DNA of 64,000 nt from Azotobacter bryophylli (GTDB lineage: Bacteria; Pseudomonadota; Gammaproteobacteria; Pseudomonadales; Pseudomonadaceae), in NCBI RefSeq assembly GCF_042643485.1, contig NZ_JBHRSJ010000022.1, positions 174,974 to 238,973 on the forward strand. The letters are read 5' to 3'. This document shows positions 8,931 to 17,432 of the stretch, piece after piece. How positions within the stretch are numbered: position 1 is the first letter of the stretch; every line of letters begins with the position of its first letter. The notes beneath the pieces were generated by a model. That model was not told the origin of the DNA, did no database searches, and saw nothing but the letters and a program-made list of their open reading frames with translations. The position numbers and the translations under genes are program-made.

Positions 8931-11111
8931 ATGAACTTCTGTCAACCCTCAACGCCCCGCGCCCTCTGCTGGCGTACAGGACTCATGTCGCTGCTCGTGC
9001 TGCTGCTGACCGCCTTCCAGGGCGTGCAGGCGCAGGACTACAACGGACTGGAGCGAAAGCGGATCGAGCAGGTATTCCCCAACGCCGATGCGGTCTCCGC
9101 ACCCGAAGGCAAGTACCAGGTCAGCACCATCTCCGCCGGCGGCAAGGTGCTCGGCTACGCCTACCAGAGCATCAACGTGGTGAACATCCCGGCCTACTCC
9201 GGCAAGCCGATCAACATGCACGTGATCCTCGACCCGCAGGGCGTGATCCGCGACGCCTACGTGCTCGAGCACCACGAGCCGATCCTGCTGATCGGCATCC
9301 CGGTGGAGAAGCTCCACGAATTCGATGCCAAGTACCAGGGCATCCGCGTCGACCAGCGCGTCGTGGTCGGCCACTCCGGCGACAAGAGCGCGGTGACGGT
9401 GGACGCGGTGGCCGGTGCCACGGTGACCGTCATGGTGGTCAACGAGATCGTCATGCGCTCGGCCCACGAGGTGGCGGTCTCCCTGGGCATCGTCAAGGCG
9501 AAGAACGAAACGGCGCAGAAGCCGGCGACGGTGCGCGAGGACGTCTATTCGCCGGCCACCTGGACCGAGCTGACCGGCAACGGCGCCATCCGCCGGCTGC
9601 ACCTGACCAACGGCCAGGTCAGCGAGGCCTTCAAGGGCACCGAGGCCGAGGGCGTCGACGAGCCGGCAGCGGACGAAGTCGACGACACCTTCATCGACCT
9701 CTACGCCGCCCACCTGAACCCGCCGACCATTGGCCGCAACCTGCTGGGCGAGAGCCAGTACCGCGCCCTGATGACATCGCTCAAGCCCGGCGAGCAGGCC
9801 ATCGCGGTGCTGGGCAACGGCTACTCGTTCAAGGGCTCGGGTTACGTGCGCGGGGGCATCTTCGACCGGGTCCAGCTGCGTCAGTTCGGCGACGTCATCA
9901 GCTTCCGCGACATGGACTTCCAGCGCCTGTCCGACGTCTACGCCGAGGGCATGCCCGAGTTCGACGAGATGGCCATCTTCATCGTCCGGGCCACCCACCG
10001 CTTCGACCCCGGCACCCCCTGGGACCTCGAACTGCTGGTGCGTCGCCAGACCGGCCCGGTGCAGAGCATCTTCACCAGCTTCCAGATGACCTACCAGCTG
10101 CCCGAGGCCTATTTCCAGCGGCCGCTGCCGAGCGCCGAGGAACTGGCCGCCATCGAGGAGGCCAACCGGCCGATGTGGCTGAACATCTGGTATCAGAAGA
10201 GCTTCCAGATCGGCGTGATCGTGGCCGCCCTGGGCCTGCTGACCATCATCCTGTTCCTGCAGGACAAGTTCACCCAGAAGCCGCAGTTCATGCACTGGCT
10301 GCGCCGTGGTTACCTGCTGTTCACCCTGGTGTTCATCGGCTGGTACTCCCTGGGGCAGCTGTCGGTGGTCAACGCGCTGACCTTCATCCATGCCGTGTTC
10401 GAGGGCTTCCGCTGGGAGCTGTTCCTGAGCGACCCGGTGCTGTTCATTCTCTGGACCTTCACCGCCGCCAGCATCCTGCTCTGGGGCCGTGGGGTGTTCT
10501 GCGGCTGGCTGTGTCCCTTCGGCGCCCTCCAGGAGCTGATCAACGAAGCGGCGCGCAAGCTGAAGATCCGCCAGTTCGAGCTGCCCTTCGCGGTGCACGA
10601 GCGGCTCTGGGCGGTGAAGTACATCATCCTGCTGGGCTTGTTCGGCATCTCCCTGGAGTCCATGGCCGTGGCCGAGCGGGCCGCCGAGGTGGAGCCGTTC
10701 AAGACCGCCATCACCCTGCATTTCGGCCGCCAGTGGTGGTTCGTGCTCTACGCCGCGGTCCTCCTGGTGATCAACATCTTCACCCGCAAGGCCTACTGCC
10801 GCTACGTCTGCCCGCTGGGCGCGGCGCTGGCCATCCCCTCCAGGTTCCGTCTCTTCGACTGGCTGAAGCGGCGCAAGGAGTGCGGCAACCCCTGCCAGGT
10901 CTGTGCCAACGAATGCGAGATCCAGGCGATCCACCCGGACGGGCGCATCAATCCCAACGAGTGCCACTACTGCCTGGACTGCCAGATGACCTACCACAAC
11001 GACAACAAGTGCCCGCCCTTGATCCTGAAGAACAAGCGCCGGAAGCAGAGCAAGAAGGTCGCCGACGCCGCTGCGTCCGAGCTGATCCCGGTCGAGGTCC
11101 TGGAACCCTGA
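8931..11111 (+). CDS. nosR: NosR, electron donor/regulator of N2O reductase (copy 2)
   Basis: Second NosR, 726 residues. After the signal peptide (cleavage near VQA-QDYNG, residue 34) the flavin domain is almost the same as in copy 1: in the first roughly 90 mature residues only three differ. The flavin Thr is at 164 (GATVT). The CxxxCP motifs read CGWLCP and CRYVCP, and the Fe-S domain has CGNPCQVC and CHYCLDC. The signal peptide and the basic C-terminal tail have diverged. It heads nos operon 2 and, unlike copy 1, has a good DNR box upstream. Confidence 0.95.
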   Translation: MNFCQPSTPRALCWRTGLMSLLVLLLTAFQGVQAQDYNGLERKRIEQVFPNADAVSAPEGKYQVSTISAGGKVLGYAYQSINVVNIPAYSGKPINMHVILDPQGVIRDAYVLEHHEPILLIGIPVEKLHEFDAKYQGIRVDQRVVVGHSGDKSAVTVDAVAGATVTVMVVNEIVMRSAHEVAVSLGIVKAKNETAQKPATVREDVYSPATWTELTGNGAIRRLHLTNGQVSEAFKGTEAEGVDEPAADEVDDTFIDLYAAHLNPPTIGRNLLGESQYRALMTSLKPGEQAIAVLGNGYSFKGSGYVRGGIFDRVQLRQFGDVISFRDMDFQRLSDVYAEGMPEFDEMAIFIVRATHRFDPGTPWDLELLVRRQTGPVQSIFTSFQMTYQLPEAYFQRPLPSAEELAAIEEANRPMWLNIWYQKSFQIGVIVAALGLLTIILFLQDKFTQKPQFMHWLRRGYLLFTLVFIGWYSLGQLSVVNALTFIHAVFEGFRWELFLSDPVLFILWTFTAASILLWGRGVFCGWLCPFGALQELINEAARKLKIRQFELPFAVHERLWAVKYIILLGLFGISLESMAVAERAAEVEPFKTAITLHFGRQWWFVLYAAVLLVINIFTRKAYCRYVCPLGAALAIPSRFRLFDWLKRRKECGNPCQVCANECEIQAIHPDGRINPNECHYCLDCQMTYHNDNKCPPLILKNKRRKQSKKVADAAASELIPVEVLEP

Positions 11112-11178
11112 ATTCGCCATGGGCCATCCCCCAGGCCCAGCTGACGATGTGAGTGTTGACTGCATAAGGAGCAGGTTG

Positions 11179-13107
11179 ATGAGTGACAATGAATCGAACA
11201 ACAAGCCGCAGGCCGAGGACAAAGTCGGCCTGAGCCGGCGCGGCTTCCTCGGGGCTTCGGCCCTCGGGGCCGGCCTGGCGGGTGTCACGGCACTGGGCAG
11301 CGCGGTGATGACCCGCGACGCCTGGGCCGCGGCCACCAAGGACGCCCACGAAAAGGCGATGGCCAAGGTCCATGTCGCGCCGGGCGAGCTGGACGACTAC
11401 TACGGTTTCTGGAGCGGCGGCCACCAAGGCGAGGTGCGGGTGCTGGGCATCCCGTCGATGCGCGAGATCATGCGCATCCCGGTGTTCAACGTGGACTCGG
11501 CCACCGGCTGGGGCCTGACCAACGAGAGCCGGCACATCCTCGGCGACAGCGCCAAGTACCTGAACGGCGACTGCCACCACCCGCACCTGTCCATGACCAA
11601 CGGCAAGTACGACGGCAAGTACCTGTTCATCAACGACAAGGCCAACACGCGCGTCGCCCGTATCCGCCTGGACATCATGAAGTGCGACAAGATCACCACG
11701 GTGCCGAACGTCCAGGCCATCCACGGCCTGCGCCTGCAGAAGGTGCCGTACACCAAGTACGTGTTCGGCAACGGTGAGTTCTTCATCCCGCATCCGAACG
11801 ACGGCACCAGCTTCGATATGCAGGCCGAGAACTGCTACACCATGTACAACGCCCTCGACGCCGAGAGCATGGAAGTGGCCTGGCAGGTGATCGTCGACGG
11901 CAACCTCGACAACACCGACATGGACTACACCGGCCGTTTCGCCGCCTCCACCTGCTACAACTCGGAGAAGGCCACCGACCTCGGCGGCGCCATGCGCAAC
12001 GAGCGCGATTGGGTGGTGGTGTTCGACATCCCGGCCATCGAGGCGGAGATCAAGGCCGGCCGCTTCATCACCCTGGGCGACTCCAAGGTGCCGGTGGTCG
12101 ACGGGCGTAAGAAGGAGGGCAAGGACAGCCGCGTGACCCGTTACATCCCGGTGCCGAAGAACCCGCACGGCTGCAACACCTCGCCGGACGGCAAGTACTT
12201 CATCGCCAACGGCAAGCTGTCGCCGACCTGCTCGGTGATCGCCATCGACAAGCTGCCCGACCTGTTCGCCGGCAAGCTCAAGGACCCGCGCGAATGCATC
12301 GTCGCCGAGCCGGAGCTGGGCCTCGGCCCGCTGCACACCACCTATGACGGTCGCGGCAACGCCTACACCACGCTGTTCATCGACAGCCAGGTGGTCAAGT
12401 GGAACATCGAGGAGGCGATTCGCGCCTACAAAGGCGAGAAGGTCAACTACATCAAGCAGAAGCTCGACGTGCACTTCCAGCCGGGCCACAACCACGCCTC
12501 GCTCACCGAGACCGCGGAGGCCGACGGCCAGTGGCTGATGGTGCTGAGCAAGTTCTCCAAGGACCGCTACCTGCCGTGCGGCCCGCTGCATCCGGAGAAC
12601 GACCAGCTGATCGACATCTCCGGCGACGAGATGATCCTGGTCCACGACGGCCCCACCTTCGCCGAGCCGCACGACTGCATCATGGCCCGGCGCGATCAGA
12701 TCAAGCCGAAGAAGATCTGGGACCGCAACGACCCGTTCTTCGCCCCGACCGTCGAGCGCGCCAAGAAGGACGGCATCACCCTGGAGACCGACAACAAGGT
12801 CATCCGCGACGGCAAGAAGGTGCGGGTGTACATGACCTCGTCGGCGCCGACCTACGGCATCACCGAGTTCACGGTCAAGCAGGGCGACGAGGTCACGGTG
12901 ACCATCACCAACATCGACCAGATCGAGGACCTGACCCACGGCTTCGTCATGGTCAACCACGGCGTGTGCATGGAGATCAGCCCGCAGCAGACCTCGTCGG
13001 TCACCTTCGTCGCCGATAAGCCCGGCGTCTGGTGGTACTACTGCAGCTGGTTCTGCCATGCGCTGCACATGGAAATGATGGGGCGCATGCTGGTCGAGCC
13101 GGCCTGA
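11179..13107 (+). CDS. nosZ: NosZ, nitrous oxide reductase (copy 2)
   Basis: Second N2O reductase, 642 residues. The Tat motif SRRGFLG has R20-R21. The start at 11179 has AAGGAG 8 bases upstream; an earlier in-frame ATG at 11119 would bury the Tat motif. CuZ ligand segments and the CuA site (C622, W624, C626, H630, M633) are all intact. It differs from copy 1 in a shorter linker after the Tat signal, scattered substitutions, and Cys597 in place of the Ser found in copy 1, close to the CuA domain. Both enzymes look active. Confidence 0.97.
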   Translation: MSDNESNNKPQAEDKVGLSRRGFLGASALGAGLAGVTALGSAVMTRDAWAAATKDAHEKAMAKVHVAPGELDDYYGFWSGGHQGEVRVLGIPSMREIMRIPVFNVDSATGWGLTNESRHILGDSAKYLNGDCHHPHLSMTNGKYDGKYLFINDKANTRVARIRLDIMKCDKITTVPNVQAIHGLRLQKVPYTKYVFGNGEFFIPHPNDGTSFDMQAENCYTMYNALDAESMEVAWQVIVDGNLDNTDMDYTGRFAASTCYNSEKATDLGGAMRNERDWVVVFDIPAIEAEIKAGRFITLGDSKVPVVDGRKKEGKDSRVTRYIPVPKNPHGCNTSPDGKYFIANGKLSPTCSVIAIDKLPDLFAGKLKDPRECIVAEPELGLGPLHTTYDGRGNAYTTLFIDSQVVKWNIEEAIRAYKGEKVNYIKQKLDVHFQPGHNHASLTETAEADGQWLMVLSKFSKDRYLPCGPLHPENDQLIDISGDEMILVHDGPTFAEPHDCIMARRDQIKPKKIWDRNDPFFAPTVERAKKDGITLETDNKVIRDGKKVRVYMTSSAPTYGITEFTVKQGDEVTVTITNIDQIEDLTHGFVMVNHGVCMEISPQQTSSVTFVADKPGVWWYYCSWFCHALHMEMMGRMLVEPA

Positions 13108-13231
13108 CCCCGTCCCCGGCCCCGGCACCGGAGGGTGCCGGGACCGTTTCTCCCACCGCTGCATACGGCTCCGGCGCCTTGCCGGAGCCGTCCGGATGCA
13201 AGCGCCGAACTGCCCGGAAAAGGACAGTACC

Positions 13232-14542
13232 GTGATCGCACCTCAGGCAATCAAGCACATTCGCCGACAGGCTCCCTGGATGCTTCTGCTCCTGGCTGGC
13301 GCCGTTCTGGCGGACCCCCGCCCGATTACCGAACTGCCGCTCGAACCGGCGGGCGACGGCCAGTGGCTGCTTCCGGCCGGTGAATACGCCGGCCAGTTCG
13401 TCATCGACCAGCCCATGCACCTGCGCTGCGAGGCCGGCGCCACGCTGGACGCGCAAGGGCAGGGCAGCCTCGTCACCATCGGCGCCCCCGGCGTCACCGT
13501 CGAAGGCTGCGACCTGCGCAACTGGGGACGCGATCTGACCACGATGGACGCCGCCATCTTCATCCAGCCCAAGGCCACGGGAGCGGTGATCCGCGGCAAT
13601 CGTCTGCAGGGGCCGGGCTTCGGCATCTGGCTCGACCATGTCAACGACGTGCAGGTGCTCGACAATCAGGTCCAGGGCGACCCGAGCATCCGCACCCAGG
13701 ACCGCGGCAACGGCATCCACCTCTATTTCTCGAAGGATGCCCGGGTCAGCGGCAACCACGTCTGGCATACCCGCGACGGCATCTACATCGACGCCTCCAC
13801 CCATTGCACCATCGAGCGCAACCTGTTCGAGGAGGTGCGTTATGCCGTGCATTTCATGTGGTCCAACGGCACCCGCGTGATCGGCAACCGCACCCGGCGC
13901 TCGCGCACCGGCTACGCGCTGATGCAGAGCCATCACCTGACGGTGACCGGCAACCGCTCCGAGCAGGACCAGAACTACGGCATCCTGATGAACTACATCA
14001 CCTATTCGACCATCGCCGACAACCTCGTCAGCGACGTGCAGCGCGGCGACACCGGCGGCGACAGCATGATCAGCGGCGGCGAGAGCAAGGCCCTGTTCAT
14101 CTACAACTCGCTGTTTAACACCATCGAACACAACCATTTCGCCCGGAGCGGCCTGGGCATCCATCTCACCGCCGGTTCGGAGGACAACCGCATCGCCGGC
14201 AACGCCTTCATCGGCAACCAGCAGCAGGTCAAGTACATCGCCACCCGCACCCAGGAGTGGTCGGTCGACGGACGCGGCAACTACTGGAGCGACTACCTGG
14301 GCTGGGACCGCAACGACGACGGCCTGGGCGATGTCGCCTACGAGCCCAACGACAACGTCGATCGCCTGCTGTGGACCTACCCGCAGGTCCGGCTGCTGAT
14401 GAACAGCCCGAGCATCGAGCTGCTGCGCTGGGTGCAGCGCGCCTTCCCGGTGCTCAAGTCGCCGGGCGTGGAAGACAGCCACCCGCTGATGCAGCTGCCC
14501 ACCGGCGATCTGCTGACCCAGGACCAGGAGCCCACCACATGA
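13232..14542 (+). CDS. nosD: NosD, periplasmic copper-site maturation protein (copy 2)
   Basis: Beta-helix maturation factor, 436 residues from GTG 13232, which has AAAAGGAC about 5 bases upstream and matches the GTG start of copy 1. An ATG at 13196 would add 12 residues before the signal peptide (hydrophobic core MLLLLAGAVLA). The N-terminal half has diverged clearly from copy 1 while the C-terminal 150 residues are close to identical up to the variable tail. It overlaps nosF2 by 4 bases. Confidence 0.9.
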   Translation: MIAPQAIKHIRRQAPWMLLLLAGAVLADPRPITELPLEPAGDGQWLLPAGEYAGQFVIDQPMHLRCEAGATLDAQGQGSLVTIGAPGVTVEGCDLRNWGRDLTTMDAAIFIQPKATGAVIRGNRLQGPGFGIWLDHVNDVQVLDNQVQGDPSIRTQDRGNGIHLYFSKDARVSGNHVWHTRDGIYIDASTHCTIERNLFEEVRYAVHFMWSNGTRVIGNRTRRSRTGYALMQSHHLTVTGNRSEQDQNYGILMNYITYSTIADNLVSDVQRGDTGGDSMISGGESKALFIYNSLFNTIEHNHFARSGLGIHLTAGSEDNRIAGNAFIGNQQQVKYIATRTQEWSVDGRGNYWSDYLGWDRNDDGLGDVAYEPNDNVDRLLWTYPQVRLLMNSPSIELLRWVQRAFPVLKSPGVEDSHPLMQLPTGDLLTQDQEPTT

Positions 14543-15465
14543 ACGCCGTCGACATCCGGGGCGTCAACCAGCGCTATGGCAGCATGACCGTGCTGCACGA
14601 ACTCGAACTGCGCCTCGGCCAAGGCGAGGTCCTCGGCCTGTTCGGCCACAACGGCGCCGGCAAGACCACCAGCATGAAGCTGATCCTCGGCCTGCTCGCG
14701 CCCAGCGAGGGCGAGGTGTGGGTGCTCGGCCGGGCGCCGAACGACCCGGACGTGCGCCGCCAGCTCGGCTACCTGCCGGAGAACGTCACCTTCTACCCGC
14801 AGCTCAGCGGCCGCGAGACGCTGCGCCACTTCGCCCGGCTCAAGGGCGCGTCGACGAAGCAGGTGGGCGAGCTGCTGGAGCAGGTGGGGCTGGCCCATGC
14901 CGCCGACCGGCGGGTGAAGACCTATTCCAAGGGCATGCGCCAGCGCCTCGGCCTGGCCCAGGCACTGCTCGGCGAACCGCGCCTGCTGCTGCTGGACGAG
15001 CCGACCGTGGGCCTCGATCCCATCGCCACCCAGGAGCTCTACCTGGTGATCGACCGCCTGCGCCAGCGCGGCGCCAGCATCATCCTCTGCTCCCACGTGC
15101 TGCCGGGCGTCGAGGCCCATATCAACCGCGCCGCGATTCTCGCCCGCGGCCGCCTGCAGGCGGTGGGCAGCCTGGCCAGCCTGCGCCGCGAGGCCGGCCT
15201 GCCGGCGCGCATCCGCGCCAGCGGTCTGCAGTGCAGCAAACTCTGGCTCGAACGCTGGCGTGCCGCCGGCTACTGCGTCCGGGCGCTGGGCAATACGGGA
15301 GTCGAGGTGAACGTGCCCGATGGCCTCAAGCTCGAACTGCTGCGCCAGTTGCTCGGCGAGGCCAATCCCGGCGACATCGAGATCCAGCAGCCGTCCCTGG
15401 AGGATCTCTACCGCTTCTACATGGAACGCGCTGGCGACGTGCGCGCCGAGGAGGGCAGGGTATGA
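14539..15465 (+). CDS. nosF: NosF, ABC transporter ATPase for NosZ maturation (copy 2)
   Basis: 308 residues with Walker A GHNGAGKTT, YSKGMRQR signature, LLLLDEP Walker B and CSHVLPG switch. The core copies copy 1 nearly base for base. The region after IRASG up to DIEIQQ (about residues 225-275) is very different (it includes two extra cysteines), and identity then resumes into nosY2. This variable patch flanked by identity suggests gene conversion around a selected segment. Confidence 0.95.
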   Translation: MNAVDIRGVNQRYGSMTVLHELELRLGQGEVLGLFGHNGAGKTTSMKLILGLLAPSEGEVWVLGRAPNDPDVRRQLGYLPENVTFYPQLSGRETLRHFARLKGASTKQVGELLEQVGLAHAADRRVKTYSKGMRQRLGLAQALLGEPRLLLLDEPTVGLDPIATQELYLVIDRLRQRGASIILCSHVLPGVEAHINRAAILARGRLQAVGSLASLRREAGLPARIRASGLQCSKLWLERWRAAGYCVRALGNTGVEVNVPDGLKLELLRQLLGEANPGDIEIQQPSLEDLYRFYMERAGDVRAEEGRV

Positions 15466-16292
15466 ACCCGATCTGGCACATCGCGCGCAAGGAACTGAGC
15501 GACGGTCTGCGCAACCGCTGGCTGCTGGCCATTAGCGTGCTCTTCGCCCTGCTGGCGGTCGGCATCGCCTGGTTCGGCGCCGCCGCCTCCGGCCAGCTGG
15601 GCTTCACCTCGATCCCGGCGACCATCGCCAGCCTGGCCAGCCTGGCCACCTTCCTGATGCCGCTGATCGCGCTGCTGCTGGCCTACGATGCCATCGTCGG
15701 CGAGGACGAGGGCGGCACCCTGATGCTGCTGCTGACCTACCCGCTGGGCCGCGGGCAGATCCTCCTGGGCAAGTTCCTCGGCCACGGGCTGATCCTGGCC
15801 CTGGCCACCCTGATCGGCTTCGGCGGCGCGATGCTGGCCATCGCCGTGCTGGTGAAGGACATCCAGCTGGGCCTGCTGCTCTGGGCCTTCGGCCGCTTCA
15901 TGCTGTCCTCGACCCTGCTCGGCTGGGTGTTCCTGGCGCTGGCCTACGTGCTCAGCAGCAAGGCCGGGGAGAAGTCCACCGCCGCCGGGCTGGCCCTGGG
16001 GGTGTGGTTCCTCTTCGTGCTGGTCTTCGACCTGGCGCTGCTGGCGCTGCTGGTGCTCAGCGAAGGGCGGCTCAGCCCCGAGCTGCTGCCCTGGCTGCTG
16101 CTGCTCAATCCGACCGATGTGTACCGGCTGATCAACCTCTCCGGCTTCGAGGGCGGCGGCAGCGCCATGGGCGTGCTGTCGCTGGGCAACGACCTGCCGC
16201 TGCCCGGCGCCGCGCTCTGGCTGTGCCTGCTGCTCTGGGCCGGCGCTTCGCTGCTGCTGGCCTACCGGGTATTCAAGCGCCGTTCGGTGTGA
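15462..16292 (+). CDS. nosY: NosY, ABC transporter permease for NosZ maturation (copy 2)
   Basis: 276 residues with about six membrane helices, the partner of NosF2. Only two residues differ from copy 1, so the two permeases are probably interchangeable. The start overlaps nosF2 by 4 bases; nosL2 begins 20 bases after the stop. Confidence 0.95.
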   Translation: MNPIWHIARKELSDGLRNRWLLAISVLFALLAVGIAWFGAAASGQLGFTSIPATIASLASLATFLMPLIALLLAYDAIVGEDEGGTLMLLLTYPLGRGQILLGKFLGHGLILALATLIGFGGAMLAIAVLVKDIQLGLLLWAFGRFMLSSTLLGWVFLALAYVLSSKAGEKSTAAGLALGVWFLFVLVFDLALLALLVLSEGRLSPELLPWLLLLNPTDVYRLINLSGFEGGGSAMGVLSLGNDLPLPGAALWLCLLLWAGASLLLAYRVFKRRSV

Positions 16293-16312
16293 CTCACCAC
16301 AGGAAACCTCCG

Positions 16313-16915
16313 ATGAGAACGATGACAAGACGTACCGGCCACGCTCCCCGCTTGCTGCTCGCCCTGCTGCTCGGCCTGGGGCTGGCCGGCTGCGGCGAGG
16401 GCGACAAGGCCGCGACGAACCTGGGCCCGGTGGCCTTCCACCCCAGCGACGAATGCCATGTCTGCGGCATGGTGATCAGCGAGTTCCCCGGGCCCAAGGG
16501 CGAGGCGGTGGCGCGGGACGGGGTGAAGAAGTTCTGCTCGACCGCCGAGCTGTTCGGCTGGTGGCTGCAGCCGGAGAACCGGCGGCTGGAGCTGCAGCTG
16601 TACGTGCACGACATGGGCAAGAGCGCCTGGGACAAGCCGGACGACCACTACCTGATCGACGCGCGGAAGGCCTGGTACGTGGTCGGCACGCCGCTGCAGG
16701 GTTCGATGGGCGCCTCGCTGGCCAGCTTCGCCGACGAGCCGGCGGCGCGCCAGTTGGCCGAGCAGTACGGCGGCCGGGTGCTGCGCTTCGAACAGATCGA
16801 CCAGGCCCTGCTGCAGCAGGCCGCCGGCCAGCAGCACGACATGGCCCACGACCATGCCCCGGCGCCCGCCGCGGAGCACATGGAAAACATGCACCACATG
16901 CACGCCGGTCACTGA
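16313..16915 (+). CDS. nosL: NosL, copper-delivery lipoprotein with Met/His-rich tail (copy 2)
   Basis: Complete 200-residue lipoprotein. The signal peptide ends at lipobox LAGC (Cys27). The NosL core has CHVCGM and KFCST. The last 25 or so residues are rich in Met and His (HDMAH, HMENMHHMHAGH), a likely extra Cu(I)/Cu(II)-binding tail absent from copy 1. It lies between nosY2 and tatE. The function as Cu chaperone for NosZ follows from the family; the tail's role is inference. Confidence 0.95.
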   Translation: MRTMTRRTGHAPRLLLALLLGLGLAGCGEGDKAATNLGPVAFHPSDECHVCGMVISEFPGPKGEAVARDGVKKFCSTAELFGWWLQPENRRLELQLYVHDMGKSAWDKPDDHYLIDARKAWYVVGTPLQGSMGASLASFADEPAARQLAEQYGGRVLRFEQIDQALLQQAAGQQHDMAHDHAPAPAAEHMENMHHMHAGH

Positions 16916-16946
16916 CCGGCGCAGCCGAAACGAGGAGAGCGGCATC

Positions 16947-17135
16947 ATGGGTATCACCTTCTGGCGACTCCTGATCATCCTGCTGATCGTCGTCCTGCTG
17001 TTCGGCACCAGGCGCCTGCGCAGCCTGGGGTCGGATCTGGGCGAGGCGATCAGCGGGCTGCGCAAGTCCCTGAAAGACGAAGAAACGCCTGTGCCCACGG
17101 CGGCGCTGAGGCAGGAGCACCGGGAGAATTCCTAG
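16947..17135 (+). CDS. tatE: TatE/TatA-like twin-arginine translocase subunit
   Basis: 62 residues: one N-terminal membrane helix (LLIILLIVVLLFG), then an amphipathic helix and a short charged tail, the TatA/E plan. Such a gene closes nos operons in P. stutzeri, where it supports export of the folded Tat substrate NosZ. It starts 31 bases after nosL2, with CGAGGAG upstream. It occurs only after copy 2, so it may have been the end of the ancestral operon. Confidence 0.9.
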   Translation: MGITFWRLLIILLIVVLLFGTRRLRSLGSDLGEAISGLRKSLKDEETPVPTAALRQEHRENS

Positions 17136-17432
17136 CGGCAAGCGGCGGCCATGGCGGGCTGATTGCACGAACCTTCCGGTCGGCCCGCTCCTTGTCGGAG
17201 TGAGTCGTTTCGCTTCAATTTGCCTCTTTTTTCCTTCATTTATGCCGTTTTTCGGTGGGTAAATCTGATTCCGGTCAAGTCGTCCCGAGCCTTCCCCGGA
17301 CCAAGATAGCCGTCGCTCCCGCCTTCCCTGAGGCGGGCGGCCTAGGCTTCGTATAGCGAAAAGATCAACCGGCGGTCCGCTGCGGCGGCACCGCCCCCTC
17401 TACCCGGCGCCTGCCGGGTACGGAGAAGAGCG
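17136..17432. other. Intergenic region with possible weak FNR/DNR site
   Basis: 297 bases with no gene. It contains a T-rich stretch near 17226-17250 and one imperfect FNR-like palindrome, listed separately. Confidence 0.5.
17265..17278 (+). promoter_or_regulatory. Possible FNR/DNR box before the SDR gene
   Basis: CTGATTCCGGTCAA matches the consensus in eight of ten half-site positions. It sits about 160 bases before the SDR start, so a long leader would be needed. Weak candidate. Confidence 0.4.

Larger units (their letters stand above)
677..16915 (+). repeat. Direct tandem duplication of the nosRZDFYL operon
   Basis: Copy 1 spans 677-8545 and copy 2 spans 8931-16915. Both hold nosR, nosZ, nosD, nosF, nosY and nosL in the same order and orientation. 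The copies are true paralogues and not an assembly echo: they differ in signal peptides, the N-terminal parts of nosZ and nosD, a patch of nosF and the nosL tail. nosY and most of nosF are nearly identical. Both copies look functional apart from the nosL1 start, which is lost in an N gap. Confidence 0.95.

Noticed and set aside
8949..11366. Long minus-strand frame across nosR2 (and similar frames across nosR1/nosZ)
   Set aside because: Shadow of codon usage in the real genes; no ribosome site or family similarity.
677..16915. The duplicated nos operon as an assembly artefact
   Set aside because: The copies differ in many coding positions, signal peptides and intergenic sequence, so they are not one sequence placed twice. 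A mixed-strain assembly cannot be fully excluded.
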